In this document: piece after piece, positions 25,387-35,267 of the stretch
How positions within the stretch are numbered: the first letter of the stretch is position 1
Layout of the letters: the number at the start of each line of letters is the position of its first letter
Origin: Paenibacillus sediminis
Lineage (GTDB): Bacteria; Bacillota; Bacilli; Paenibacillales; Paenibacillaceae
DNA length: 64,000 nucleotides
Assembly (NCBI RefSeq): GCF_017873765.1
Contig: NZ_JAGGKP010000003.1
Location: forward strand, 62,001 to 126,000
Direction: 5' to 3'
Translations under genes and position numbers: made by a program
Notes under the pieces: generated by a model
Told to the model about the DNA's origin: nothing
Seen by the model: only the letters and a program-made list of their open reading frames with translations
Database searches by the model: none

Positions 25387-25500
25387 ATGATACCGCTTAC
25401 AGTAACATCGGATTTAGCCTGCGGCTCGGTAGGATCCACTCTTCAATTGATATGTTCTTCAGTAGCCTGGGTGCATCAGAACAAATTTGAAGATGGGTGA
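25387..25500 (+). CDS. Possible leader ORF of 37 codons before the amylase gene
   Basis: ATG at 25387 opens a 37-codon frame ending TGA at 25498-25500, six bases before the amylase start. AAAGGAG precedes it but abuts the ATG with no spacer, so translation is doubtful. The frame reads MIPLTVTSDLACGSVGSTLQ and on; no similarity recognised. It could be a leader peptide coupling translation to the amylase gene, or chance. Confidence 0.2.
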   Translation: MIPLTVTSDLACGSVGSTLQLICSSVAWVHQNKFEDG

Positions 25501-25506
25501 TGAAAG

Positions 25507-27768
25507 ATGATGAATCTAAGAAAAGTAAAAAAAGTTGTTGCCGTGTTGGCTTTATCCTTTAGTATTGCAATGCCCTCATTCACATTCAATCCCCAGCACT
25601 CTGAAGCGCTAACTGCCTCTGGAGCACTTGGTCCAGTTACACCGAAAGATACAATCTATCAAATTATTACCGATCGCTTCTATGACGGTGATACGACCAA
25701 CAACATACCTGCTGGTACAAGTTCATCTCTGTTTAACGACGCGAATGGTGACGGCAAGGGAGACGGTACCGATTTAAACAAGTATCAAGGCGGCGACTGG
25801 AAAGGAATTCGAGCTAAAATTCCTTATCTGAAAGATATGGGAATAACCGCAGTTTGGATTTCTGTGCCTTATGAAAATAGAGAGGATTTAGTTTCTGGTG
25901 CATATACCGCGTACCATGGTTATCACGCAAGAAACTACTTCGCGACTAACCCCCATTTCGGCCAAATGCAAGATTTCATCGCACTGAAAGATGCCCTTCA
26001 TGCTAACGGCATTAAATTGGTCATCGATTTCGTATCCAATCACTCTGGTCCTGAACCTGACGGCGACGGCGTATTGTACGAGCCAGACAAGGACGGTAGC
26101 GGAAATTATAAGTTCGATGCGAACGGTAACCCGGTAGACAATAACGGAGACGGCAAAAAAGAGAACTTGCTGGCTGACTTTAATAACGATACGAACGGAT
26201 TTTTCCACCATGAAGGAAACCGTCCGGACAGTGACACTTCCAAGTTCGGTTACAGACATAAAGAGCTCGCTTCTCTCGCCGATTTCTCGCAAGAAAATGG
26301 CACTGTTGTAGCATATCTTGAAAAGGCCGCTAAGTTCTGGAAATCAAAAGGTGTTGACGGATTCCGTCATGATGCCACGCTCCACATGAACCCTGCCTTC
26401 GTTAAAGGCTTCAAGGATGCAATTGACTCGGATACAGGGGGACCTGTAACGCATTTCGGTGAATTTTTCATCAGCCGTCCTGATCCAAAATATGATGAAT
26501 ACAAAACTTTCCCTGATCGTACAGGTGTCAACGATTTGGATTTCGAGTATTACAATGCAAACAAACAAGCTTTCGGTGATTTCAGTCAAGACATGCAAAA
26601 TTTCGGAAATATGCTCATCAGTACAAGCAACGATTACACATACGAGAATCAAGCCGTTACTTTTATCGACAATCACGACGTATCCAGATTCCGTAATATT
26701 CAGCCGAATGATAAACCATTCCATGCCTCACTTGCGACGTTGATGACTTCCCGCGGAACGCCAAACATCTATTACGGCACAGAACAATATTTAAATCCTG
26801 GAAACGGCGGCTCTGATGCAGGCCGGATGTTTATGCAAACGGCTGCCCCTGCATTCAGTGAATCGACAACTGCTTTCCAAATTATTAAGAAACTGTCCGC
26901 TCTTAGACAATCGAACGAAGCCCTTGCTTACGGCACAACGTCTATCTTGTACACTACTTCTGATGTGCTTGTATTTAAACGGGAATTCTTCGGCAAACAA
27001 GTCATCGTCGCTGTAAACCGCCAACCAGATGTAAGCGCGACGGTCCCTGCTCTCGATACAACGATGCCAGTTGGAACGTACACAGATTCTCTGGGCGGCT
27101 TGCTCTTCGGTGAAACCGCAAATGTTACGAATGTGTCCGGACAGAACAAAATCAGCAGCTTTACGCTTTCCGGCGGTGAAGTCAATGTATGGTCCTATAA
27201 TCCTTCTCTTGGCACAACGATTCCAAGAATCGGAGATGTCGTGTCCACAATGGGCCGTCCTGGCAATACAGTGTATATTTACGGAACAGGGTTAAGCGGA
27301 TCCGTAACCGTGAAATTCGGTACAACAACAGCAGCCGTCACTTCGGCAACAGATACGATGATTGAAGCGACAGTACCTAGCGTAGCGGCAGGTGTTCAGA
27401 ACATTACTGTTACGAAAGGTTCAAATGTCAGCAACGCGTTTACTTACACCGTACTAGGCGGCGATCAGGTACAGGTCATATTCCATATCAATAAATCGAC
27501 CGTATCTGGACAAAACGTTTACGTCTCAGGAAGTATTCCTGAACTCGGAAACTGGGATCCTGCCAGTTCCTCCGAATCGTTCATGAATCCGAACTATCCA
27601 GAATGGTTCCTGCCTGTCAGTGTCCCTGCCGGATCAACGTTCCAATTTAAGTTCATCATTAAGGACAGTGCAGGGAATGTCACTTGGGAAGGCGGTAGCA
27701 ACCGTACATTTACCGCACCTTCCGCAGTGACGGGAACGGCTGACACGCCAGTATATACTTGGCAGTAA
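25507..27768 (+). CDS. secreted GH13 maltogenic-amylase-like enzyme (CGTase family, domains ABCDE with CBM20)
   Basis: 753 residues. The signal peptide ends near residue 34 (HSEA). A GH13 catalytic A/B part (about 45-460) has nucleophile D289 in [10 protein letters not shown], acid/base E319 in FGEFF and D391 in [10 protein letters not shown]. Asp/Gly-rich stretches at 78-88 and 185-218 look like calcium loops. Domain C, an IPT/TIG domain D (about 555-645) and a starch-binding CBM20 (from about 650, [12 protein letters not shown]) complete the CGTase plan. The aromatic residue central to cyclisation in CGTases (NLYDLAD) is absent: here [12 protein letters not shown] with A255, and SQEN resembles Novamyl-type maltogenic amylase. 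I favour maltose-forming starch hydrolysis over cyclodextrin synthesis. ATG at 25510 is an equal start. Confidence 0.82.
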   Translation: MMNLRKVKKVVAVLALSFSIAMPSFTFNPQHSEALTASGALGPVTPKDTIYQIITDRFYDGDTTNNIPAGTSSSLFNDANGDGKGDGTDLNKYQGGDWKGIRAKIPYLKDMGITAVWISVPYENREDLVSGAYTAYHGYHARNYFATNPHFGQMQDFIALKDALHANGIKLVIDFVSNHSGPEPDGDGVLYEPDKDGSGNYKFDANGNPVDNNGDGKKENLLADFNNDTNGFFHHEGNRPDSDTSKFGYRHKELASLADFSQENGTVVAYLEKAAKFWKSKGVDGFRHDATLHMNPAFVKGFKDAIDSDTGGPVTHFGEFFISRPDPKYDEYKTFPDRTGVNDLDFEYYNANKQAFGDFSQDMQNFGNMLISTSNDYTYENQAVTFIDNHDVSRFRNIQPNDKPFHASLATLMTSRGTPNIYYGTEQYLNPGNGGSDAGRMFMQTAAPAFSESTTAFQIIKKLSALRQSNEALAYGTTSILYTTSDVLVFKREFFGKQVIVAVNRQPDVSATVPALDTTMPVGTYTDSLGGLLFGETANVTNVSGQNKISSFTLSGGEVNVWSYNPSLGTTIPRIGDVVSTMGRPGNTVYIYGTGLSGSVTVKFGTTTAAVTSATDTMIEATVPSVAAGVQNITVTKGSNVSNAFTYTVLGGDQVQVIFHINKSTVSGQNVYVSGSIPELGNWDPASSSESFMNPNYPEWFLPVSVPAGSTFQFKFIIKDSAGNVTWEGGSNRTFTAPSAVTGTADTPVYTWQ

Positions 27769-27809
27769 TACAAACAACATCTATTAATTGCGAAAAGGGG
27801 ATCTTATCG

Positions 27810-29588
27810 ATGCTGCTAGAAGCTGTCTATCATCGCCCGAAGCAAAACTGGGCATATGCGTATGACCACGAAACGCTGCACATCCGACTGCGGACAAAGC
27901 GCGACGATGTGCAAAAGGTCGAAATTCTATTTGGCGATAAATTCATTCCGTTTGAGAACAATATGCAGACCAAACCGATGGAACGGTTTACGCAAGATGC
28001 AATGTTCGACTACTGGCAGGCCGAGGTGATCCCTCCTTTTCGCAGATTGTGCTATGGTTTTATACTAAATTCCGGTAAACAAAAAGTATGGATGACAGAG
28101 AAAGGATTTTTTGATCAGCCTCCTACAGAGCATCTGGGCTTATTCGAATTTCCGTTTCTGAATCCAATTGATGTGTTTACTCCCCCAAGCTGGGTAAAGG
28201 ACGCTGTATTTTATCAAATTTTCCCTGAGCGCTTCGCTAACGGCGACCCTTCTAATGATCCAGCGAACGTACTGCCGTGGGGCGGAAAGCCAGAATACCA
28301 TAACTTTTTTGGCGGTGATCTGCAAGGAGTCATTGATCATTTGGATTATCTGACCGATCTCGGAATTAATGCCATCTACTTTACGCCAATATTCGAAGCC
28401 ACGACGAACCATAAATATGATACACGCGACTACCTAAAGGTCGATCCGCATTTTGGAACGAATGAAACGTTGAAGGAACTCGTTAATGCCTGTCACGAAA
28501 GAGGAATTCGCGTTCTCCTCGACGCCGTATTCAATCACAGCGGAGCAACATTCCCGCCGTTTGTGGATGTTCTTGAAAAAGGACACACTTCGAAGTACGC
28601 CGATTGGTTCCATGTCCGTGAATTTCCTTTGCGAACGGTGAACCATATTCCAACCTTTGATACCTTTGCTTTTACCGATCAGATGCCAAAGCTGAATACG
28701 GAAAATCCTGAGGTTAAGGAGTATCTATTAAAGGTGGCAAAATATTGGGTTGAAGAAGTCGGCATTGACGGCTGGAGATTGGATGTTGCCAACGAAGTGG
28801 ATCACCATTTCTGGAGAGAGTTCCGAGAAGTTGTCAAAGCAGCTAATCCGGAAGCTTACATTCTTGGCGAAGTATTTCACGACTCCATCATGTGGCTCCA
28901 AGGAGATCAGTTTGATGCAGTCATGAATTATCCGTTTCAAGGAACGCTGCTCGATTTCTTCGCGAGAAATACAATGGACGGCGCGTCATTCGCCTCTTCT
29001 CTGAACAGTCAACTGGCTAGATATCCACAGCAAGCGAACGAAGTCGCTTTCAACTTACTTGACAGCCATGATACACAGCGGTTGTTGACGTTGTGTGAAG
29101 GTGATAAACGGAAGATGAAATTAGCGGTGTTGTTCCAGCTTACTTTCCCTGGTACGCCGTGCATCTATTATGGGGATGAAATCGGAATGGACGGAAGCTA
29201 CGATCCGGACTGCCGCAAATGTATGGAATGGGATGAGAGCAAACAGGATCGCGAATTATTCCGCTTCTATCAACGGCTTATTTCACTCCGTAAAGAGAAT
29301 AAGTTGCTCCGCTCAGGCGGCTTTAGATTCCTCCATGCCAAGAAGGATGACAACCGACTTGTGTATGAACGGTGGGATAACGATGAACGGATCATGATAG
29401 TCATTAACAACAACAAACGATCGAGTTCTATAAGTGTCTCCGTGCAAACAGGCTTGGCATCTTCTGAGCAATGGACAGACGTCCTAACAGGTGAAACTGT
29501 TCGATCCGTTAACGGAAAACTGAAGGTTAAGCTTCCTCCCTTCGGCTATCAAATATTGCGCAATCAATTGTCTATGGCAAAGATTTGA
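27810..29588 (+). CDS. cytosolic GH13 neopullulanase / cyclomaltodextrinase / maltogenic amylase type
   Basis: 592 residues from the ATG at 27810 after AAAGGGGA; an in-frame ATG at 27759 overlaps the preceding gene and lacks a site. No signal peptide. An N-terminal CBM34-like domain (1-125) precedes the barrel: D325 in [11 protein letters not shown]354 in ILGEVFHD, D421 in LLDSHDTQR and region V MPKLN (292-296), the hallmark of the neopullulanase subfamily. Such enzymes cleave cyclodextrins, pullulan and maltodextrins to maltose or panose inside the cell, supplying maltose phosphorylase. It follows the secreted amylase gene by 41 bp, probably co-transcribed. Confidence 0.9.
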   Translation: MLLEAVYHRPKQNWAYAYDHETLHIRLRTKRDDVQKVEILFGDKFIPFENNMQTKPMERFTQDAMFDYWQAEVIPPFRRLCYGFILNSGKQKVWMTEKGFFDQPPTEHLGLFEFPFLNPIDVFTPPSWVKDAVFYQIFPERFANGDPSNDPANVLPWGGKPEYHNFFGGDLQGVIDHLDYLTDLGINAIYFTPIFEATTNHKYDTRDYLKVDPHFGTNETLKELVNACHERGIRVLLDAVFNHSGATFPPFVDVLEKGHTSKYADWFHVREFPLRTVNHIPTFDTFAFTDQMPKLNTENPEVKEYLLKVAKYWVEEVGIDGWRLDVANEVDHHFWREFREVVKAANPEAYILGEVFHDSIMWLQGDQFDAVMNYPFQGTLLDFFARNTMDGASFASSLNSQLARYPQQANEVAFNLLDSHDTQRLLTLCEGDKRKMKLAVLFQLTFPGTPCIYYGDEIGMDGSYDPDCRKCMEWDESKQDRELFRFYQRLISLRKENKLLRSGGFRFLHAKKDDNRLVYERWDNDERIMIVINNNKRSSSISVSVQTGLASSEQWTDVLTGETVRSVNGKLKVKLPPFGYQILRNQLSMAKI

Positions 29589-30961
29589 TAAGGGTAATTC
29601 GCATCTTTGGTCTGCTTAATCCATAACACGCCGTTTCCTACAGATACTCCGCCGGTATTCACAAATGTGTCCTCTACTTTTTGATTAAGGAGCGCATTCG
29701 TTACCGAAGCATTGAAGATGGCCCCATAGTAACTGATGAAATCATTGCGAGAGTTGATCAATGTTGCTTTACCGTTAATTTTTACTTGAATCGGGTAAGC
29801 GATATATTTAGCTACTTCGTTAATGTCTTGATATAAGACTCTGTATTGAAGATCCTTGAATGCTTTTTCGAAAGCATCCGCGTTGTCGATACCTGCTGCA
29901 GCATATCGATTAGGCTGAGGTAACGGTACAGGGTTAATTACGATTGGATGCGGCGTATTATGTGAGCTTCGGTAACGGTTAATGGTGTCGTTTAATTTAT
30001 AGTTATTTTTCCAAATTTCACTCATAAATTCAGTAATCAATCGTTTAAAATAGCTCGAATCACCATTATTAATAAAGTTCCAATATGCGTTCTTCGCATT
30101 TGAGTCCATTTCGTTATTATCATTCCTGAATAGAGGCGTGTTGTCTGTTCCGTAAAGCGCGAATGACTGATACTGCTGATAGAGCTGTGTAACCGATCTT
30201 ACTCTGACCGAATTCGGGAATTTCTCAATAAACTTGCTTTGCTGATGGGCTCTATCTAACAATTCATCCCATGTAATAATGATAGCTGCATCTTTGACAG
30301 CTATTTTGCTGGCTTCTACTGTCATGATGGTAATATAAGCCTCAATATCGCTTGTCACATAAGGTTTGAACGATGAGTATACGCTGTAATCAATGATTGG
30401 ATAATAGAATCCCTCTGATGATTCCACACGGTATCCGCTGTCTCTCGTCTTTTGCAAAAGCGTTCTGATTGCTGAATCTCTAATCTTATCGATATTGTTC
30501 ATATCTATGGCATGACCAGAAAACAAGTTCATTAGTTTCCCTTGATAGCCGTTTGCATTGATTTTAGCTTGAAATGTTGTCAAATACTTCTGCTGCGCAT
30601 CTTCAAGCATGGTAACATACTGTGACGCCTTATCTTTAGATATATACTTCATATTATTTTTCAAATAAGAGACGGCTTCTGATAACTTATCAGCGTTATT
30701 TAGCAGACTTTTAAACTGCTGGTCGATCGTTTGCACACTCGGCTTGTTTCCATTTCTATTGTGCCCTTTACGATCATCATTCCGATCATCATTCCGGTCA
30801 TCATCTCGGTGTTCCTTCCCATCATGATGTAGCAGCTTTATCTGTGGCTTGGCGATGTGTCCACTAGCATCTGCTGGTGTAGCTAAGGCTAACCCCGACT
30901 GCAACAGGAGCCCAGTCATAACAATAACGCTAACTACTATTTTTGTTGTCCTCATTGACAT
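29564..30961 (-). CDS. secreted protein of unknown function with NTF2-like C-terminus
   Basis: 465 residues. Signal peptide to about residue 28 (LALA-TPADA). Residues 50-70 are a highly charged repeat ([11 protein letters not shown]). A mostly helical middle (75-345) follows, not recognised. A Pro-rich linker ([10 protein letters not shown]) leads to about 110 C-terminal residues resembling NTF2-like/SnoaL folds ([20 protein letters not shown]). No catalytic motif is evident. ATG follows AAAGGAGG; a second ATG two codons later is also possible. Its 3' end overlaps the convergent GH13 gene by 25 bp. The call as a real gene rests on the ribosome site, signal peptide and codon pattern; function is unknown. 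Confidence 0.75.
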   Translation of the reverse strand: MSMRTTKIVVSVIVMTGLLLQSGLALATPADASGHIAKPQIKLLHHDGKEHRDDDRNDDRNDDRKGHNRNGNKPSVQTIDQQFKSLLNNADKLSEAVSYLKNNMKYISKDKASQYVTMLEDAQQKYLTTFQAKINANGYQGKLMNLFSGHAIDMNNIDKIRDSAIRTLLQKTRDSGYRVESSEGFYYPIIDYSVYSSFKPYVTSDIEAYITIMTVEASKIAVKDAAIIITWDELLDRAHQQSKFIEKFPNSVRVRSVTQLYQQYQSFALYGTDNTPLFRNDNNEMDSNAKNAYWNFINNGDSSYFKRLITEFMSEIWKNNYKLNDTINRYRSSHNTPHPIVINPVPLPQPNRYAAAGIDNADAFEKAFKDLQYRVLYQDINEVAKYIAYPIQVKINGKATLINSRNDFISYYGAIFNASVTNALLNQKVEDTFVNTGGVSVGNGVLWIKQTKDANYPYQIFAIDN

Positions 30962-31045
30962 CTAACCTCCTTTTATTTTCCAGTTTTTCCACCATCTATA
31001 ACGATAGTCCCTGCTAAAAAGTTACAAATCATTCCCGGAATTTAA

Positions 31046-31074
31046 ATAAAAAAAAAGCCGCACTTGTGTGCGAC
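31046..31074 (-). terminator. Terminator of the copper operon
   Basis: GCCGCAC (31057-31063) and GTGCGAC (31068-31074) form a 7-bp stem with one wobble. On the minus strand it ends in a run of nine T. It lies 20 bp after the copA stop. Confidence 0.85.
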
Positions 31075-31094
31075 TCTAAGCATATAATATTCGT

Positions 31095-33326
31095 TTATTG
31101 AAGTTTCACTCTTTGTAAGCGAAGGGCGTTAAGTACCACAGATACTGAACTGAACGCCATTGCAGCTCCTGCGAGCCATGGGGCGAGAAAGCCTGCAGCT
31201 GCAATGGGGATGCCGATTACGTTATAACAGAATGCCCAGAACAGGTTCTGCTTGATGTTGCGCATTGTCTGGCGGCTCATCGCGATCGCGCTTGAAATGC
31301 CAGTTAAATCGCCTCGCATCAAGGTAATATCAGCAGTTTCCATAGCAACATCACTGCCAGTCCCCATCGCGATCCCAATATTAGCCGCGGCGAGCGCTGG
31401 TGCATCGTTAATCCCATCTCCGACCATAGCAACCTTGCGGCCGGAAGCTTGCAGCTCGCGAATTTTATCTGCTTTGCCTTCTGGCAGAACTTCTGCAAAT
31501 ACTTGGTCAATGCCAACTACTGAAGCGATCGTCTGCGCTGTTCGCGCATTATCACCAGTCATCATAATAACGTGTAAGCCTAATGCTTGCAGACGGGCAA
31601 CGGCATCTATGGATGTCTCTTTAATCGGATCAGCCACAGCAATGATACCGGCAAGTTGCTCGTTCACAGCTCCAATCATGGCTGTTTTGCCTGCCTCTTC
31701 TAAGTCAATTAACTGTTTCTCGATGGTTTCCGTATCCAGTCCATATTGCATCATCAACTTACGATTGCCAACAATCCAATTCTCCCCGTTCACGATTGCA
31801 CGGACACCGTATCCAGGAATAACTTCAAATTGTTCTGCTGCTCGAATAGAGATACCTCGGTCCTCAATTCCGCTTACAATCGCTTCCGCAAGCGGATGCT
31901 CGGAATGCTTCTCTACAGCGCCCACACCTTGGAGGAAGACCGTCTCATCCATTCCGCCGAGTACGACTACGTCTGTAAGCTTCGGTCGTCCCATCGTTAT
32001 TGTACCTGTCTTATCGAGCACAACTGTATCGACAAGGTGCGCTCCCTCTAAGTGCTCTCCGCCTTTAAACAAAATGCCATACTCAGCTGCCCTACCAGAA
32101 CCAGCCATAATCGAGGTTGGAGTCGCAAGACCAAGCGCGCAAGGACAAGCAATGACGAGCACAGCAATCGCTTTTTCAAGGCTACTAGCGAACATGCCAG
32201 GCTCAATGGCAAAATACCAAACTAGAAAAGTCACAATCGCGATCGCAACAACGATCGGTACGAATATTCCCGAAATGACATCGGCAATCCGTTGTATTGG
32301 CGCCTTGGAGCCTTGGGCCTCTTCGACGACTTTTATAATTTGCGCTAACGCTGAGTCTTTGCCGACTTTCGTCGCGCGAATACATAAAGACCCATGCTTG
32401 TTCATCGTTGCTCCGAAGACAAAGTCGCCTGCGTTCTTCTGAACGGGCAGACTTTCACCAGTAAGCATTGACTCATCTACAAATGAGCTTCCTTCCAGCA
32501 CCTGCCCATCGACAGCAATTTTCTCGCCCGGCTTCACGACAACAATGTCGCCTGACACGACTTGCTCTACAGGAATCTGCACTTCCTTCCCGTCACGAAG
32601 GACGGTTGCCATCTTGGGCTGCAAATCCATGAGCGCCTTAATCGCTTCTGAGGAACGACCTTTGGCGCGTGTCTCGAACCATTTTCCAAGTAATATTAAC
32701 GTGATCAGAATCGCGCTAGTCTCATAATATAGATCCGGTTTGTCATACATTGGACTATTTAGCGATTGAAAAGTCATGTACACACTATAGAAATAAGCTG
32801 CCGACGTCCCAAGCGCGACAAGCACATCCATATTCGCACTGCCATTGCGGAGCGCCTTATAAGCCCCCGTATAGAAAGATGCCCCAATGATCAGTTGCAC
32901 GGGTGTTGCAAGCGCCAGCTGGAACCACGGATTCATAAACAGCTCTGGCACCCATAGGAACGAAGTAAAGGAGAAATGTCCGACCATCGCCCATAAGAGC
33001 GGCAAAGAAAGAATGGCTGAAGCAATCAGTTTCCACTTTTGTCTCTTCATTACTCTCTGACGGACTTGTGCTGTGTCAGCCCGTTCCTGCTTAAGGGCAG
33101 CACCGTAGCCAAGCTGTTCAATTTTACGAATCATGTCGGCCACTGATACCCCTGATGGGGTATACTCTACCCGAGCAGTCTCCAAGGCTAAATTGACCGT
33201 TGCTTGCTGCACCCCAGGGAGCTTATTCAGCCCTTTCTCGATTCGGTTCGCGCATGCCGCGCAGGTCATTCCTGTAATATCAAATGCTGCCTGTTCAAAT
33301 TGTTCCTTCACGGTTTGTTGTTCCAT
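31095..33326 (-). CDS. copA: copper-exporting P1B-type ATPase
   Basis: 743 residues, with one N-terminal metal-binding HMA domain (about 10-78; [12 protein letters not shown]22/C25), shorter than the two-HMA CopA of B. subtilis. Eight membrane helices are expected; the transport motif [12 protein letters not shown] is in helix 6, the phosphorylation motif is DKTGTITMG, and the hinge is [12 protein letters not shown]. These mark a Cu(I) exporter in the cytoplasmic membrane. ATG follows GGAGGTGG. It is downstream of csoR and copZ and also has its own promoter with a CsoR-like site at 33347-33374. Confidence 0.95.
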   Translation of the reverse strand: MEQQTVKEQFEQAAFDITGMTCAACANRIEKGLNKLPGVQQATVNLALETARVEYTPSGVSVADMIRKIEQLGYGAALKQERADTAQVRQRVMKRQKWKLIASAILSLPLLWAMVGHFSFTSFLWVPELFMNPWFQLALATPVQLIIGASFYTGAYKALRNGSANMDVLVALGTSAAYFYSVYMTFQSLNSPMYDKPDLYYETSAILITLILLGKWFETRAKGRSSEAIKALMDLQPKMATVLRDGKEVQIPVEQVVSGDIVVVKPGEKIAVDGQVLEGSSFVDESMLTGESLPVQKNAGDFVFGATMNKHGSLCIRATKVGKDSALAQIIKVVEEAQGSKAPIQRIADVISGIFVPIVVAIAIVTFLVWYFAIEPGMFASSLEKAIAVLVIACPCALGLATPTSIMAGSGRAAEYGILFKGGEHLEGAHLVDTVVLDKTGTITMGRPKLTDVVVLGGMDETVFLQGVGAVEKHSEHPLAEAIVSGIEDRGISIRAAEQFEVIPGYGVRAIVNGENWIVGNRKLMMQYGLDTETIEKQLIDLEEAGKTAMIGAVNEQLAGIIAVADPIKETSIDAVARLQALGLHVIMMTGDNARTAQTIASVVGIDQVFAEVLPEGKADKIRELQASGRKVAMVGDGINDAPALAAANIGIAMGTGSDVAMETADITLMRGDLTGISSAIAMSRQTMRNIKQNLFWAFCYNVIGIPIAAAGFLAPWLAGAAMAFSSVSVVLNALRLQRVKLQ

Positions 33327-33346
33327 ACGAACACCACCTCCGCTCT

Positions 33347-33374
33347 TTCATATACCCCCACCCCGTATGTTCAA
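33347..33374 (-). promoter_or_regulatory. copA promoter with CsoR-type operator in the spacer
   Basis: On the minus strand: TTGAAC (plus 33369-33374), 16 bp, TATGAA (plus 33347-33352). The spacer holds a G-rich copper-box-like sequence; the plus strand reads TATACCCCCACCCCGTATG (33351-33369), nearly the same as the site before csoR. Confidence 0.6.
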
Positions 33375-33419
33375 TGTGGAAAATAATGCTGTGAGCTCAC
33401 ACAGCAATGATAAGTGTAG

Positions 33420-33620
33420 TTAAACGACGTCGTAACCTTGATCTTCAATCGCTTCTTTAATTTTTTCTAGAGACACTTTATTTTCATCAAACTCAATGGC
33501 AACGGATTTCGATGCGAGATCTACTTTGCCGGATGCCCCCGCATTTTTAATAGCACCTTCAACGGCATTTACGCAATGGTTGCAGGACATACCTTCTACT
33601 TTTAAAGTGATATTTGTCAT
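33420..33620 (-). CDS. copZ: copper chaperone CopZ
   Basis: 66 residues from the ATG at 33620, which has AGGAGG at the right distance; the ATG two codons upstream touches that site. A single HMA domain with metal motif GMSCNHCVNAV (Cys pair spaced CxxC) and the ferredoxin-like beta-alpha pattern. It carries Cu(I) to CopA. It lies between csoR and copA, 21 bp after csoR. Confidence 0.95.
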   Translation of the reverse strand: MTNITLKVEGMSCNHCVNAVEGAIKNAGASGKVDLASKSVAIEFDENKVSLEKIKEAIEDQGYDVV

Positions 33621-33641
33621 GTGCATTCCTCCTAAATTTTA

Positions 33642-33992
33642 TTATTTCAATAACTTGTGCACTGTAACGAGCAGTTCGTCAATAACTTCATATTCACCAG
33701 CTTCAATCCGCTCTACGACACAGCTCTTCATGTGGCCTTCGAGCAGCAGCTTCCCGACACTATTCAGCGCTGATTGGATCGCCGCAATCTGATTCAGAAC
33801 ATCGTCACAGTACGTATCCTTCTCAATGAGGCCCTTCACTCCGCGAATTTGACCTTCGATACGGTTCAAACGGGTAATAAGGTTACGCTTCATCTCATCG
33901 GAGTGGTGGCTGCGTCTTCCGTGCCCGCCTGCCGCGCAGTGATCGCCAGCCTCCATATGTGCAGAAGCTAGATTGTCTTTCTCTTTTTCCAT
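33642..33992 (-). CDS. csoR: copper-sensing repressor CsoR
   Basis: 116 residues. After a His/Gly-rich N-terminus (about 1-33, with GGHGRRSHH), the DUF156/CsoR four-helix fold begins RNLITRLNRIEGQIRGVKGL (20 residues). Copper ligands C62, H87 and C91 keep the spacing of Mycobacterium CsoR (25 and 4). It represses the csoR-copZ-copA operon until Cu(I) binds. Two near-identical G-rich operator candidates sit within the csoR and copA promoters. Confidence 0.95.
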   Translation of the reverse strand: MEKEKDNLASAHMEAGDHCAAGGHGRRSHHSDEMKRNLITRLNRIEGQIRGVKGLIEKDTYCDDVLNQIAAIQSALNSVGKLLLEGHMKSCVVERIEAGEYEVIDELLVTVHKLLK

Positions 33993-34023
33993 TTAGACAA
34001 CGCCTCCTTCTGTTGATAGCTTC

Positions 34024-34053
34024 ACTATAGTATACCCCCTACCCCTATGTCAA
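34024..34053 (-). promoter_or_regulatory. csoR-copZ promoter with CsoR-type operator
   Basis: On the minus strand: perfect TTGACA (plus 34048-34053), 18 bp, TATAGT (plus 34024-34029). The spacer, TATACCCCCTACCCCTATG on the plus strand (34031-34049), resembles the site before copA. Confidence 0.7.
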
Positions 34054-34060
34054 CAGACAT

Positions 34061-34098
34061 AAAAAGTGCACTCCTACGATCGCAGGAGTGCACTTTTT
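34061..34098. terminator. Bidirectional-looking terminator after ddh
   Basis: A 15-bp perfect stem, AAAAAGTGCACTCCT (34061-34075) and AGGAGTGCACTTTTT (34084-34098), lies 11 bp past the ddh stop on the minus strand. Confidence 0.9.
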
Positions 34099-34109
34099 TA
34101 TATAATTGT

Positions 34110-35087
34110 TTACAGCAATTCTTTACGTAATTGTTCAGCTGATTTTGGAGATAGGTATCCGAAAGGAATATCAAATACAGTCTTCGCACCCACTTGTCCA
34201 TCTTGAGCGAGCTTATAGATTGCCCGCGCATAAGCTACAAGAACACTTGCTGTAAATTCCGGGTTGCTGTCAAGCTTCAATCCGAATTCAATAAGCTGTG
34301 TGCTGTTCTTGCCCGTTTTGCCGCTGCGAAGCACCATACCGCCATGAGGCATTGTGGAGTGATTCTTCTTCAGCTCTTCTTCACTGATGAAGTGAACGGT
34401 TGTATCATAGTCGGAGAAGTAATTCGGCATGTTTTTGATTTCGTGCTCGATTGCAGCAAGGTCCGCCCCTTCTTCTGCTACAACAAAGCATTCTCGCAAA
34501 TGCTTTTCGCGAGTCGTGAGCTCTGGATTTTCACCACGGCGCACTCGGTTTACAGCATCTTCGACCGGAATAGTATATTGCACGCCATTCTTCACACCTT
34601 TTACCCGGCGGATTGCATCGGAGTGCCCTTGACTGACGCCTTTACCCCAGAACGTGTAATCTTTGCCTTCAGGCAATACCGCTTCTGCCAGCAAACGGTT
34701 CAGCGAGAACAGACCTGGATCCCAGCCTGTCGAAATCAAGCTAACATTTCCGCCTTTACGCGCTGCTGCGTCTACATCTGCAAAATATTGCGGAATTTTC
34801 GCATGTGTATCAAAACTGTCTACCGTATGGAACAGCTCTGCTAACTCCGGACCTTGTTCCGGCAAATCCGTTGCAGAACCTCCGCACAGAATGAGTACAT
34901 CGATTTCGTTCTTATACTGAAGCCTATCTGAGATATGAGCTATTTTCGTCCCCGCTGTTACCTCGCCTGGATCTCTGCGGGAGAAAATGACTGTCAGCTC
35001 CATATCCGGATTTTGTCTGATCGCCATTTCTACGCCGCGGCCTAAGTTGCCATAGCCTGCGATACCTACTCTAATTTTATGCGACAT
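34110..35087 (-). CDS. ddh: meso-diaminopimelate dehydrogenase
   Basis: 325 residues, full length. Rossmann motif GIAGYGNLGRGVE at the N-terminus binds NADP(H). Family segments are VSLISTGWDPGLFSLNR and TFWGKGVSQGHSDAIRRV, which line the diaminopimelate site. The enzyme makes meso-diaminopimelate directly from tetrahydrodipicolinate and ammonia, for lysine and peptidoglycan. This one-step route is found in only some Bacillales. ATG follows GGGAGGGTAACG. It is a single-gene unit, divergent from the RpiR regulator. Confidence 0.95.
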   Translation of the reverse strand: MSHKIRVGIAGYGNLGRGVEMAIRQNPDMELTVIFSRRDPGEVTAGTKIAHISDRLQYKNEIDVLILCGGSATDLPEQGPELAELFHTVDSFDTHAKIPQYFADVDAAARKGGNVSLISTGWDPGLFSLNRLLAEAVLPEGKDYTFWGKGVSQGHSDAIRRVKGVKNGVQYTIPVEDAVNRVRRGENPELTTREKHLRECFVVAEEGADLAAIEHEIKNMPNYFSDYDTTVHFISEEELKKNHSTMPHGGMVLRSGKTGKNSTQLIEFGLKLDSNPEFTASVLVAYARAIYKLAQDGQVGAKTVFDIPFGYLSPKSAEQLRKELL

Positions 35088-35186
35088 TCGTTACCCTCCC
35101 TAATGATTCCCTTCTCTACTACTCTATTGTAACAAAGAACGCCTATTGAAATGAACAATATTTTCCTCTAATATAAGGATATTACT

Positions 35187-35230
35187 AAAATTATTTTCAT
35201 ATAATTGACTATATTTATCAAAATTATTTT
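35187..35230 (+). promoter_or_regulatory. Repeated A/T box before the rpiR-nagB-nagA operon, candidate operator
   Basis: AAAATTATTTT occurs twice, at 35187-35197 and 35220-35230, 33 bp apart (three helical turns), flanking TTGACT (35205-35210), a likely -35. The box is nearly self-complementary, as expected for an autoregulated repressor, but the region is A/T rich. Confidence 0.35.
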
Positions 35231-35267
35231 TACACTATGCACAATTATAGAAATGGGGCGAACGTGC

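Noticed and set aside
25507..27768. Calling the secreted enzyme a cyclodextrin glucanotransferase
   Set aside because: Domain order fits, but the central aromatic residue of CGTases is replaced and the loop resembles maltogenic amylase; kept only as an alternative.
30770..30815. Short tandem repeats in the unknown secreted protein gene as a CRISPR-like array
   Set aside because: They encode the DDRNDDR protein repeat, are only about 12 bp long and have no spacers.
31252..32442. Long open frame of 396 codons on the plus strand
   Set aside because: It is fully opposite copA, whose motifs are unmistakable; no ribosome site and a protein rich in Ser/Ala/Pro, as expected from a reverse frame.
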